Shown piece after piece: positions 15,471-23,458 of a stretch of 64,000 bases of DNA (its first letter is position 1; every line of letters starts with the position of its first letter). This DNA comes from Gulosibacter sp. 10 (GTDB lineage: Bacteria; Actinomycetota; Actinomycetes; Actinomycetales; Microbacteriaceae). Where the stretch lies: the NCBI RefSeq assembly GCF_900163695.1, contig NZ_FUIC01000011.1:124001-188000 (forward strand). Direction: 5' to 3'. The position numbers were made by a program, and so were the translations under genes. The notes below the pieces were generated by a model. It made no database searches, was not told the DNA's origin, and saw nothing but the letters and a program-made list of their open reading frames with translations.

Positions 15471-16246
15471 TGCGCTCGGGCTCGCGGGTCTGGGCCCCGC
15501 TCGTCTTCCTCGCCGTCGCCCTTGTGGTGTGGGAGGCCGCGGTGCGCGTCACGGAGGTGCGGCCCCAGGTGCTGCCCGCGCCCTCGCGCGTGGCGAGCAT
15601 GGGCTGGGAGCATCGGGCCACGATCCTCGACCACACGCTCGCCACGCTCGGGGTCACGGCCGCCGGCTTCGGCCTCTCGCTGCTGTGCGCGTGGGTGCTC
15701 GCGATCCTCGCGGACTTCTTCCCGACGGTGCGCCGCGGGCTGATGCCGCTGCTCGTGGCCTCGCAGACGATCCCCGTCATCGCGATCGCCCCGCTCATGG
15801 TCATCTGGTTCGGCTTCGGGCTGTGGCCGAAGATGCTCGTGGTCGCGCTCGTGACCTTCTTCCCCATCGTCGTCGGCCTCGTGGAGGGATTCGCGAGCGC
15901 CGACGGCCAGGCCTCGGGGCTGCTGCGGAGCATGGGCGCCGGGAAGGTGCGCGGGTTCCTGCTCGTGCGGCTGCCCTCGGCGCTGCCGGGGTTCTTCACC
16001 TCGCTGCGCATCGGCATCACCTACGCGGTGACGGGCGCGATCTTCGCCGAGTACGTCGGCGCGCAGCAGGGCCTCGGCATCTACATGAGCGTGCAGAAGA
16101 ACGCTTTCCGCACCGACCTCGTGCTCGCGGCCGTGGCCATCACGGCGCTCGTCAGCGTCGCCCTGTACCTGTCCACCCACCTCCTCGAGCGCCTCGTGAT
16201 CCCGTGGCATCTCGAACAGCGAAAGGCGACCGCGAATGACGCATGA
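15470..16246 (+). CDS. thiX: ABC transporter permease for thiamine precursor
   Basis: A 258-residue permease of the SsuC/TauC/ThiX type with about six membrane spans. The EAA-type cytoplasmic loop lies at about residues 160-180 (ADGQASGLLRSMGAGKVRGF). The ATG at 15470 overlaps the stop of the binding protein by one base, and the 3' end overlaps the ATPase gene by 11 bases, so the three genes form a tight unit. By context it carries the pyrimidine fragment bound by ThiY. Confidence 0.9.
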   Translation: MRSGSRVWAPLVFLAVALVVWEAAVRVTEVRPQVLPAPSRVASMGWEHRATILDHTLATLGVTAAGFGLSLLCAWVLAILADFFPTVRRGLMPLLVASQTIPVIAIAPLMVIWFGFGLWPKMLVVALVTFFPIVVGLVEGFASADGQASGLLRSMGAGKVRGFLLVRLPSALPGFFTSLRIGITYAVTGAIFAEYVGAQQGLGIYMSVQKNAFRTDLVLAAVAITALVSVALYLSTHLLERLVIPWHLEQRKATANDA

Positions 16247-17024
16247 CGTCGTGCCGCGACTGCGGCTCTCGGACCTCGTCCGGACCTTCCCCGGCCGGCG
16301 CGGCGAGCCCCTCCGGGTGCTCGACGGCATCTCGCTCTCGGTGGCGCCGGGGGAGTTCGTCTCGGTCATCGGCCCCTCCGGCGCGGGCAAGAGCACGCTG
16401 TTCAACCTCATCGCGGGGCTGGATCGTCCGACCTCGGGGCGCATCGAGGTGGATGGCCGGGATGCGACGGGTTCGCCCGCGCACGCGGCGTACATGCCGC
16501 AGCGCGACCTGCTGTTCCCATGGCGCACCGTGCTGGCCAACGCCGCCCTGGGCCTGGAGGTGCAGGGCGTGCGGCGCGCCGAGGCGCGGGCGCGGGTGCG
16601 GGAGCTCTTCCCGCGCTTCGGGCTGGCGGGCTTCGAGGATGCGCACCCCTTCGAGCTCTCGGGCGGGATGCGGCAGCGCGCGGCGCTGCTGCGCACGGTC
16701 GCCCAGGGGCGGCCCACGCTGCTGCTCGACGAGCCCTTCGGCGCGCTCGACTCGCTCACCCGCATGGAGCTCCAGGCCTGGTTGCAGGAGGTGTGGGCCG
16801 AGCACTCGTGGACCGCGCTGCTCGTCACGCACGACATCCGGGAGGCGCTGCTGCTCTCGGACCGGGTGGTGGTGCTCAGCCCGCGGCCGGCCCGGGTGAC
16901 GCTCGCGCTCGAGGTGGCGCTGCCGCGGCCGCGCGGCATCGAGGCGACCACGGGGCCGGAGTTCGCGGCGCTCGAGCGGACGCTGCTCGAGCACCTCACG
17001 AGGGCGGGGCGGCCGGTCGGCTGA
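16236..17024 (+). CDS. thiZ: ABC transporter ATP-binding protein for thiamine precursor
   Basis: A 262-residue ATPase with Walker A GPSGAGKST (46-54), a Q-loop around MPQRDLLF, signature LSGGMRQR and Walker B LLLDEPFGALD, followed by the switch histidine in VTHDIREA. It belongs to the SsuB/TauB/ThiZ branch and energises uptake through the permease it overlaps. It is the last gene of the riboswitch-controlled operon and converges on tenA. Confidence 0.9.
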   Translation: MTHDVVPRLRLSDLVRTFPGRRGEPLRVLDGISLSVAPGEFVSVIGPSGAGKSTLFNLIAGLDRPTSGRIEVDGRDATGSPAHAAYMPQRDLLFPWRTVLANAALGLEVQGVRRAEARARVRELFPRFGLAGFEDAHPFELSGGMRQRAALLRTVAQGRPTLLLDEPFGALDSLTRMELQAWLQEVWAEHSWTALLVTHDIREALLLSDRVVVLSPRPARVTLALEVALPRPRGIEATTGPEFAALERTLLEHLTRAGRPVG

Positions 17025-17053
17025 GGGCGGCCCGCCCTCGGGCGGAGCCGCCC
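17023..17053. terminator. Inverted repeat between convergent thiZ and tenA
   Basis: GAGGGCGG-C-CCGCCCTC at 17023-17039 and the overlapping GGGCGGC/GCCGCCC pair (17025-17031 with 17047-17053) can form alternative strong hairpins in a 33-bp convergent gap. There is no T-run, so a simple intrinsic terminator is not certain. Confidence 0.4.
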
Positions 17054-17057
17054 CCGG

Positions 17058-17708
17058 CTACTGCGCGTCGACCGCCTGCTGCCAGAAGTCGGTCTCGAGG
17101 CGCGTGGCCGCGCGGAAGAGCCGGACGAGCTCGCCGAAGCGGCGCTCGGTGAGCGCGCCCTCGGCGAGCGAGTCGAGGCGCCGCACGGCCGCGGCGGCGC
17201 CGGCCTGGAACGCCTCGCCCGAGTATTCGGCGATCCACTCGCCGTAGGGATGGCCCTCGTGCCGCCGCGGCTCGAGCGCGGCGCCGATCTCGGCGTAGCC
17301 GATGACGCAGGGCGCGAGGGCGACGTGCAGATCGAGCAGGTCGCCCGACTGTCCCGCGTCGAGCACGTACCGGGTGTACGCCACCGTGGCCATCTTCTCG
17401 GGCGCCGCGTCGAGCTCCGGCTCTGGGATGCCCCAGCGCGCCGTGAGCCGCCGGTGCAGCTCGGTCTCCTCGAGGATCACCGACAGCGCCTCGGCGCCCT
17501 CGCGGATCTCGGCGAGCGTGCGCCCCTTGTAGGCGGCCAGGGCGTTGGCGCGGGCGAACTGCGTGAGGAAGCGGTAGTCCTGCACGAGGTAGTCCTGGAA
17601 CACCGGCAGGGGCAGGCTGCCCTCGCCGAGCCGGGTCACGAACTCGTGCCGCGTGTAGGCCTCCCAGGTCTCGCCGATCGCGGCCTTGAGGTCGTCGAAG
17701 AGCGTCAT
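17058..17708 (-). CDS. tenA: TenA family protein, cysteine type (TenA_C)
   Basis: A 216-residue all-helical TenA protein. It keeps the catalytic cysteine (Cys134 in LAPCVIGYAEIG), which marks the TenA_C group of aminopyrimidine aminohydrolases and thiaminase-II-like enzymes that recycle thiamine breakdown products. The YLVQDYRFL motif near residues 40-48 and an acidic YGEWIAEYSG stretch are typical. It overlaps the second tenA gene by 4 bases, and thiD lies upstream, so it shares the thiamine-repressed transcript. Confidence 0.88.
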   Translation of the reverse strand: MTLFDDLKAAIGETWEAYTRHEFVTRLGEGSLPLPVFQDYLVQDYRFLTQFARANALAAYKGRTLAEIREGAEALSVILEETELHRRLTARWGIPEPELDAAPEKMATVAYTRYVLDAGQSGDLLDLHVALAPCVIGYAEIGAALEPRRHEGHPYGEWIAEYSGEAFQAGAAAAVRRLDSLAEGALTERRFGELVRLFRAATRLETDFWQQAVDAQ

Positions 17709-18367
17709 GCCTTCCTCCCGCTCAGGGGCGCCTCGTAGCACGCGTCGAAGAAGTCGAGCTCGATCCGCACCGCGCGGGCGAAGAAGTCCTCGGCGATCTC
17801 GCGCCGCGCGGGCCCGACGCGGTCGAGCTCGGCGCGCAGGAAGGCCACGCGGTCGTGGAACTCGGGGAAGTCGTGGAGCTCGATCCACTCGTCGTGCACG
17901 AAGCGCTCCGGGCGCGGCGCGGAGGCGGTCGCGGCCCAGTCGAGGTACAGCCATTCCGCGACGAGCAGCACCGCGACCGCGGCCGCGTAGTCGCGGGTCT
18001 CCGCGGCCTCGCGGAACAGGGCCTTGAACGCGGCCGTCGCGGCGGTGTCCGGGGTCTCGGCGCGCAGCGCCTCGGAGACGCCGAGCTCGTCGAAGGCGCG
18101 CAGGAAGTAGGTGTTCTCGTCGCCCGCGATCTCGCCCGCGAAGGCCGAGAACGCGAGCCGGGCCTCGAGCGCGTCGGCGCTCGCGATCGCCGCGCCCACG
18201 AGGGCGAGGAAGCCGTCGAGGAACCGGTAGTCCTGCACCAGGTAGCCGGCCATGACGTCGTCGTCGATATCGCCGGCGAGCAGCTCGGCCACGAACCGGT
18301 GCCGCACGGCGGCGCGCCAGGTCTCGGCGTGGCGCTCGCGCAGGGCCTCGGAGAAGGACGCGGTCAT
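17705..18367 (-). CDS. TenA family protein lacking the active cysteine (TenA_E-like)
   Basis: A 220-residue TenA-fold protein, second of a tandem pair. It shares the YLVQDYRFL motif with its neighbour, but the segment aligning with the catalytic cysteine reads VAVLLVAEWLYLDWA with no cysteine (Glu138 nearby). This fits the TenA_E subgroup, whose members are thought to act at another step of pyrimidine salvage. It is flanked by thiD and tenA with 4-base overlaps on both sides. The exact reaction is unproven. Confidence 0.82.
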   Translation of the reverse strand: MTASFSEALRERHAETWRAAVRHRFVAELLAGDIDDDVMAGYLVQDYRFLDGFLALVGAAIASADALEARLAFSAFAGEIAGDENTYFLRAFDELGVSEALRAETPDTAATAAFKALFREAAETRDYAAAVAVLLVAEWLYLDWAATASAPRPERFVHDEWIELHDFPEFHDRVAFLRAELDRVGPARREIAEDFFARAVRIELDFFDACYEAPLSGRKA

Positions 18368-19200
18368 CGGATCGCCTCCTCCCGCTCGGGGCGGCGCGCC
18401 GCGGCGTCCCACAGCTCGTGGAAGTGGTGGACGGGGCCGCGGCCGCCGCCCACGTCGAGCTCCTCCGAGCGCTGCAGCGCGGCCGTGAGGTACGCCTTCG
18501 CGGCGCGCACGCTCTCGACCGCGTCCTGTCGGGGGAGCCTCGCGGCGATGGCCGCCGAGAGCGTGCAGCCGGTGCCGTGGTCGTTGACGGTGTCCACGCG
18601 CGGGGCGGTGAGCTCGACCGTGCGCTCGCCGTCGAGGATGTCGGTGCTCGTCTCGCCGCCCAGGTGGCCGCCCTTGAGCAGCACCCAGTCGGCGCCGAGA
18701 CGGCGCAGCGCGGGCAGCGCCTCGTACATGGCGTCGACGTCGTCCGGCCTCGCGGGCAGGTCGGCGAGCACGGCGGCCTCGGGGAGGTTGGGGGTGATGA
18801 CGGTCGAGCGGGGCACCAGCAGCTCGCGGACCGCGGCCACGGCGTCGTCCGCGAGCAGGTGGTCGCCGCTGGTCGCGACCATGACGGGGTCGAGCACGAC
18901 GGGGCAGCGCGCGTACTCGTCGAGGCCGCGCGCGATGGCCTCGGCGATGCCCGCGTTCGCGACCATCCCGATCTTCACCGCGTCGACGCGGACGTCCTCG
19001 AAGACCGACGCGATCTGCTCGAGCACGAAGGCCGGGTCGAGCGCGACGAAGCGCCGGACGCCGCGGGTGTTCTGCGCGACGACCGCGGTCACCGCGCTCA
19101 TGCCGTAGGCGCCCTGGGCCGAGAAGGCCTTGAGGTCCGCCTGGATGCCGGCGCCGCCCGTCGGGTCGGTGCCGGCGATGGTGAGCACATTGGGAATCAA
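18364..19200 (-). CDS. thiD: Hydroxymethylpyrimidine/phosphomethylpyrimidine kinase
   Basis: A 278-residue ribokinase-fold enzyme that phosphorylates HMP twice to HMP-PP for thiamine synthesis. Family motifs are the N-terminal TIAGTDPTGGAGIQADLKAF, VLDPVMVATSGD, and the anion-hole region DTVNDHGTGCTLSAAIA with its catalytic Asp/Gly-rich loop. The TTG at 19200 is chosen because AGGAAAGGGG lies just upstream and the protein then begins at the family's usual N-terminus. The upstream ATG at 19281 would start only about 13 bases downstream of the TPP riboswitch. First gene of the thiD-tenA-tenA operon. Confidence 0.93.
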   Translation of the reverse strand: MIPNVLTIAGTDPTGGAGIQADLKAFSAQGAYGMSAVTAVVAQNTRGVRRFVALDPAFVLEQIASVFEDVRVDAVKIGMVANAGIAEAIARGLDEYARCPVVLDPVMVATSGDHLLADDAVAAVRELLVPRSTVITPNLPEAAVLADLPARPDDVDAMYEALPALRRLGADWVLLKGGHLGGETSTDILDGERTVELTAPRVDTVNDHGTGCTLSAAIAARLPRQDAVESVRAAKAYLTAALQRSEELDVGGGRGPVHHFHELWDAAARRPEREEAIR

Positions 19201-19293
19201 CTGCTGCTGCCCCTTTCCTGGTTCTCGGAACCCGGAGACGAAGGGGCGCGCGCCTCGCGCACCGATACCGGTGCGGCACATGCTGCGTCCATC

Positions 19294-19377
19294 GACGACA
19301 TCCCTCCGCGAGTGCGAACTCGATCAGGTTCCCGGGTGTGATCTCAGCCCCCTCTGCGGGGCACCCCGTGTCTGCGG
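19294..19377 (-). promoter_or_regulatory. TPP riboswitch upstream of thiD
   Basis: On the minus strand the THI-box pieces GGGGTGCCCCGC, GGGCTGAGATC, CACCCGGGAACCTGATC and GCGGAGGGA occur in order, flanked by a GACAC/GATGTC closing stem. It lies about 95 bases before the TTG of thiD. It controls the salvage and kinase genes by thiamine diphosphate. Confidence 0.93.
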
Positions 19378-19472
19378 CCAAGCTACCACAACGCCGCGAC
19401 GGGGCGGCCCCGAGCTCCCCGGGGCGCCCCGCGCCTGCGCCGGCGTGCACGACGTCCCAAGTCGCGCGGCGC

Positions 19473-19478
19473 TAGACT
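19473..19478 (+). promoter_or_regulatory. -10 box for the small membrane protein gene
   Basis: TAGACT lies 55 bases before the ATG at 19533, implying a leader of about 48 nt. No clear -35 match is seen. Confidence 0.4.
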
Positions 19479-19532
19479 GACCGAATCGACGGCACGATCC
19501 GTCAGCAGGTTCATCGAACGGACATCCCACCC

Positions 19533-19958
19533 ATGACGCAAGCGCGAGTCACTCGGAAGCCCCAGGCCCCGCAGTATCGTCACGCCAGTGACGTGCCGGC
19601 GCCGTGGGTGGATCAGATGCTCAACCCCTTCGGGTGGAAGGTCGGCCACTGGGCGTTCTTCGGCGCGGTGCTCACCTTCGTCGCCGACCTCATGGCGGGC
19701 ATGTACCTGTTCAACGTCTTCGGCATCTCCCGCCAGTTCGAGCTGCAGATGTGGCTGCTCATCGCCGGCGTCCTCGGGTTCGCGAGCATCACCGCGTCCC
19801 TGTACGCGATCTTCTACCGGTCCGGCCGCGGCGCCGGCATCCTCTCGCTCATCTGCTCCTTCGTCGTGGGCGCCCCGCCCGCCTGGCTCGTGGGGAACAC
19901 CCTCATCCAGCTCATCGTCAACGGGGGCCAGCTCCCGCACGCGCCGATCGACTGGTAG
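19533..19958 (+). CDS. Small four-TM membrane protein, function unknown
   Basis: A 141-residue protein that I do not recognise. About 40 polar residues precede four hydrophobic segments (about 44-66, 72-94, 99-118 and 120-140). There are no charged motif residues inside the membrane and no catalytic pattern. It stands alone between the thiamine operon and menB. Codon use is that of a normal gene of this genome. Confidence 0.7.
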   Translation: MTQARVTRKPQAPQYRHASDVPAPWVDQMLNPFGWKVGHWAFFGAVLTFVADLMAGMYLFNVFGISRQFELQMWLLIAGVLGFASITASLYAIFYRSGRGAGILSLICSFVVGAPPAWLVGNTLIQLIVNGGQLPHAPIDW

Positions 19959-19986
19959 CCGCGGGCGCCGTCGAGGGGCGTCGCGG

Positions 19987-19992
19987 TAGCGT
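19987..19992 (+). promoter_or_regulatory. -10 box of leaderless menB promoter
   Basis: TAGCGT is followed by 6 nt and the ATG at 19999. No ribosome-binding site is present. Confidence 0.5.
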
Positions 19993-19998
19993 AGGCGC

Positions 19999-20910
19999 AT
20001 GAGCCACGACACCGTTTCGGACACCTTCGACCCGACGCGATGGCGCGAGGTCGAGGGCTTCGACTTCGACGACATCACGTACCACCTCGACACGACGGGG
20101 CGGATCGCCCGGGTCGCGTTCGACCGGCCCGAGGTTCGCAACGCGTTCCGGCCGCAGACGGTGGACGAGCTGTACCGCGCGCTCGACCACGCGCGGCAGA
20201 GCTCGAAGGTCGGCGTCGTCCTGCTCACCGGCAACGGCCCGAGCCCCAAGGACGGCGGCCACGCCTTCTGCTCGGGCGGCGATCAGCGCATCCGGGGCCG
20301 CGACGGCTACCAGTACGCGAGCGGCGAGACCGCCGAGAGCGTCGACCCCGCGCGCTCGGGCCGGCTGCACATCCTCGAGGTGCAGCGGCTCATCCGCTTC
20401 ATGCCGAAGGTGGTCATCTCGGTGGTCAACGGCTGGGCGGCCGGCGGCGGGCACTCGCTCTACGTGGTGACCGATCTCTCGATCGCCTCGAAGGAGCACG
20501 CGCGCTTCAAGCAGACCGACGCCGACGTCGGCTCCTTCGACGCCGGCTACGGCTCCGCGTACTTCGCGAAGCAGGTGGGGCAGAAGCTCGCGCGCGAGGC
20601 GTTCTTCCTCGCCGAGACCTACGACGCGCAGCGGGCCTACGAGATGGGCGCGGTGAACCGGGTCGTGCCCCACGCGGAGCTCGAGGCCGAGGGGCTGCGG
20701 ATGGCCGAGACCATCCTCGGCAAGTCGCCCACCGCGATCCGCATGCTCAAGTTCGCCTTCAACGCCGCCGACGACGGCCTGGCGGGGCAGCAGCTCTTCG
20801 CGGGCGAGGCGACCCGGCTCGCGTACGGCACCGACGAGGCCGTCGAGGGCCGCGACTCCTTCCTGGAGAAGCGCGACCCCGACTGGGCCCCCTTCCCCTG
20901 GCACTACTGA
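19999..20910 (+). CDS. menB: 1,4-Dihydroxy-2-naphthoyl-CoA synthase
   Basis: A 303-residue crotonase-superfamily enzyme that closes the naphthoquinone ring from o-succinylbenzoyl-CoA. Family features are DRPEVRNAFRPQTVDEL, the oxyanion-hole segment HAFCSGGDQ with RIRGRDGYQY, VNGWAAGGGHSLYVV, and the conserved late segment DAGYGSAYFAKQVGQKLARE. Length and motifs are those of actinobacterial MenB. Its stop overlaps the ATG of menE, the enzyme for the preceding step. Confidence 0.97.
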   Translation: MSHDTVSDTFDPTRWREVEGFDFDDITYHLDTTGRIARVAFDRPEVRNAFRPQTVDELYRALDHARQSSKVGVVLLTGNGPSPKDGGHAFCSGGDQRIRGRDGYQYASGETAESVDPARSGRLHILEVQRLIRFMPKVVISVVNGWAAGGGHSLYVVTDLSIASKEHARFKQTDADVGSFDAGYGSAYFAKQVGQKLAREAFFLAETYDAQRAYEMGAVNRVVPHAELEAEGLRMAETILGKSPTAIRMLKFAFNAADDGLAGQQLFAGEATRLAYGTDEAVEGRDSFLEKRDPDWAPFPWHY

Positions 20911-22175
20911 TGCCGCGCGAACTGCGGATCGTCTCGGCCGCCGACCCGCTCGCGGTCATGCGGGCGCTCGACGACGCGATGAGCGGCGCCGGGCCCGCCG
21001 TCATGCCGGTGCCCGCGGAGGGCTCCGCCGCGCTCGAGCCGCCCGCGGGCATCCCGGACGGCGCGCCCGCCGACGTCGCCGCCGTGGTCGAGACGAGCGG
21101 ATCCACCGCGCGGCCCAAGCGGGTCATGCTCACCGCGCGGGCGCTGCACGCCTCGGGCGCCGCGACCTACGAGCGCCTCGACGCGCTCGCCGCGGGCCGG
21201 GGCATCCGCGCCGGCTCGCCGTACCCCACGCGCCAGTGGCTGCTGTGCCTGCCGGCCAACTACGTGGCGGGGCTGCAGGTGCTCGCGCGCTCGCTGCAGG
21301 CGGGCACGCGGCCCGTCGTCGCCGAGGGCGGATTCGATCCGCTCGAGTTCGAGGCGCTCGCCGCGCGCATGGACGCGGAGCGGCGCTACGTCTCGCTCGT
21401 GCCGGCGCAGCTGATCCGGCTCGTCGAGGCGGTGTCGGGTGAGGACCGCTCGTGGGCCGAGCGCGAGCGGATCTCCGCGCGCCTGGGCCGGTTCGACGGC
21501 ATCCTCGTCGGCGGGCAGTCGACGCCGCGGCACATCCTCGAGCGGGCCCGGTCGTTCGGCTGGGCCGTGACGACCACCTACGGGGCGAGCGAGACCTCGG
21601 GCGGCTGCGTCTACAACGGCGTGCCGCTGCACGGCGTGCGGGCGCGGGTCGAGGCCGGGGAGCTGTGGCTGTCCGGGCCGGTGCTCGCGGCCGGCTACCT
21701 GGGCGAGGAGGCGCGCACCGCAGAGACCTTCGTCGAGGCGGACGGGCGGCGCTGGTACCGCACGAGCGACGGCGGCGCGGTGACGGAGACCGCCGAGTCG
21801 CTCGGCGCCCAGCGCATCGCCGTCACCGGCCGGCTCGATCACGTGCTCATCTCGGGCGGGGAGAAGGTCGACCTCGACGAGGTCGAGCGCGGCGTGCGCA
21901 GGCTCTCGGGCTTCGAGGAGGCGGTGGCGGTGGCGGTGCCGAGCGCCGAATGGGGCGAGTCGGTCGCGATCGTCTGCGCGGGCGAGGGCCCGGGGGATGA
22001 GGCCGCCGACCTGGCCGCGCTGCGGGACGCCGTGGTGCGGCTGGGGCGGGCCGCCAGGCCGGTCCGCCGCCTGCGCGTGGCCGAGCTGCCGATGCTGCCG
22101 AGCGGCAAGCCCGACCGCCGGCGCATCCGCGAGCTCGCGGCGGAGGCGGCCGGACGGCCGGACGGCGCGAGCTAG
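20910..22175 (+). CDS. menE: o-Succinylbenzoate--CoA ligase
   Basis: A 421-residue acyl-adenylate-forming enzyme that activates o-succinylbenzoate with CoA. The P-loop-like motif VVETSGSTARPKRV is at about residues 57-70 and the adenylate-binding motif TTYGASETSGG at about 222-232. The hinge/Asp motif YRTSDGG follows, and the catalytic lysine of the C-terminal domain is in LPSGKPDR. The sequence is short for the superfamily but normal for MenE. The ATG at 20910 overlaps the menB stop by one base. Its 3' end overlaps the stop codon of the convergent flavin oxidoreductase gene. Confidence 0.92.
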   Translation: MPRELRIVSAADPLAVMRALDDAMSGAGPAVMPVPAEGSAALEPPAGIPDGAPADVAAVVETSGSTARPKRVMLTARALHASGAATYERLDALAAGRGIRAGSPYPTRQWLLCLPANYVAGLQVLARSLQAGTRPVVAEGGFDPLEFEALAARMDAERRYVSLVPAQLIRLVEAVSGEDRSWAERERISARLGRFDGILVGGQSTPRHILERARSFGWAVTTTYGASETSGGCVYNGVPLHGVRARVEAGELWLSGPVLAAGYLGEEARTAETFVEADGRRWYRTSDGGAVTETAESLGAQRIAVTGRLDHVLISGGEKVDLDEVERGVRRLSGFEEAVAVAVPSAEWGESVAIVCAGEGPGDEAADLAALRDAVVRLGRAARPVRRLRVAELPMLPSGKPDRRRIRELAAEAAGRPDGAS

Positions 22176-23458
22176 GCGAGCACCCGCTCGCGGAGCGACT
22201 CCGCGCGGTACTCCTCGGGGTAGACGCCCATGGCCTGCAGCTCCGGCACCACGAGCTCGGCGAAGGGCTCCAGCCAGGTGCCCGCGATGTGCGGCACGAT
22301 GACGAAGCCGTCGGTGGCGCGCCGCTGCACGAGCTCGCTGAGCCGGCCCGCCACGGTCGCGGGGCCGCCCACGATCAGGTCGGTGCCGCTCGCGTGCACG
22401 ATGGTCTGCCGGGCGCCGAACCCGGTGCGGTCCTGCAGCGCGCGCAGGTGCTTCGCCGCCCGCCGCGCGTCGCCCTCCCAGTACATCCCGAGCAGCGATC
22501 CCACCGAGCCGGTCTCGGCGCCCTCGGGCGGGTCGGCGCTCGGGAGGCTGCCGTCCACGTCGAAGTCCTCGTAGCCGGGCCCCCACACGGCGCGGATCAC
22601 CGCGAGCACGGTGTCGGGATGCACCTGGAAGGGGAGGATGTCGCGCTCGAGCTCGCGCGCGTCGGCGTCGCTCTCGGCGGCGATGACCGCGACGCGGGAG
22701 AACACCTTGAACCGCTCGGGGTCGCGGCCGAAGCGGCGCAGGCGCTCGTGCATGTCGCGGGTGAACCGCGGCCCGTGCTCGAGGTTGGAGAAGTGGCTGT
22801 AGATCGCGTCGGCGTTCGCCGCGGCGAAGTCGCGGCTGCGGCCGGACCCGCCCGCGTAGAACACGAACGGATCGCTCGGGGCGCCGATGCGCAGCGGTCG
22901 CGCGTCGATGTCGAGGTACTCGCCGCGGTACTCGAACCGGTCGCCGCCGCCGAGGTAGCCGCGCACCGCCTCGAGCACCTCGAGCCCGTACCGGTAGCGG
23001 TCGAACGGCCCGTCGTCGGCGCGGATCGGCTCGGGCAGCGGGCGGTAGTTGCGGTAGGCGAGCGGGCTGCCCCCGAGCACGAGGTTCCAGCCCGCGCGGC
23101 CAGGGGCGATCGCGTCGAGGCTGCCGAGCCGCTTGGCGATGTCGAGGGCGTTGTTGTAGGTCGTGTTGATCGTCGAGACGAAGCCGAGATGCGGGTGCCT
23201 CGCCGCGAGGAAGGACTGCGCCGTGATGTTGTCCGCCCGCCCCGAGACGTTGGGCTCGAGCGGGCCGTCCGGCCCCTCGCCGATCGTGGAGGTCTCGGCC
23301 TGGAAGTAGAAGTCGAACAGCGCCCGCTCCGCCACTTCCGCGGCCCGCTCGAAGCTCTCGCGCGTGTTGATCGAGGGCAGGTGCTCGCGGTGCCAGATCT
23401 CGTGCGGATCCTCGGCGTTGTACTGCACGCCGATGTGCACCCGTCGCAGCTCGGTCAT
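22172..23458 (-). CDS. Luciferase-like (LLM) flavin-dependent monooxygenase
   Basis: A 428-residue TIM-barrel protein of the bacterial luciferase-like superfamily, closest in pattern to the NtaA/SnaA/DszA-type monooxygenases. These use reduced FMN to oxidise organic sulfur or nitrogen compounds. Visible features are an early FYFQAETSTI strand, FVSTINTTYNNAL, GRAGWNLVLGGSPLAYRNY and DPFVFYAGGSGRSRDFAAANAD, the last being the FMN phosphate region. It is the last gene of the minus-strand operon that begins with a MetQ-like protein, and its ATG overlaps the shorter LLM gene by 4 bases. The substrate is unknown. Confidence 0.88.
   Translation of the reverse strand: MTELRRVHIGVQYNAEDPHEIWHREHLPSINTRESFERAAEVAERALFDFYFQAETSTIGEGPDGPLEPNVSGRADNITAQSFLAARHPHLGFVSTINTTYNNALDIAKRLGSLDAIAPGRAGWNLVLGGSPLAYRNYRPLPEPIRADDGPFDRYRYGLEVLEAVRGYLGGGDRFEYRGEYLDIDARPLRIGAPSDPFVFYAGGSGRSRDFAAANADAIYSHFSNLEHGPRFTRDMHERLRRFGRDPERFKVFSRVAVIAAESDADARELERDILPFQVHPDTVLAVIRAVWGPGYEDFDVDGSLPSADPPEGAETGSVGSLLGMYWEGDARRAAKHLRALQDRTGFGARQTIVHASGTDLIVGGPATVAGRLSELVQRRATDGFVIVPHIAGTWLEPFAELVVPELQAMGVYPEEYRAESLRERVLA

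Noticed and set aside
19201-19281. Upstream ATG for thiD
   Set aside because: It would begin almost at the edge of the TPP riboswitch and add residues absent from the family. The TTG at 19200 has a strong ribosome-binding site.
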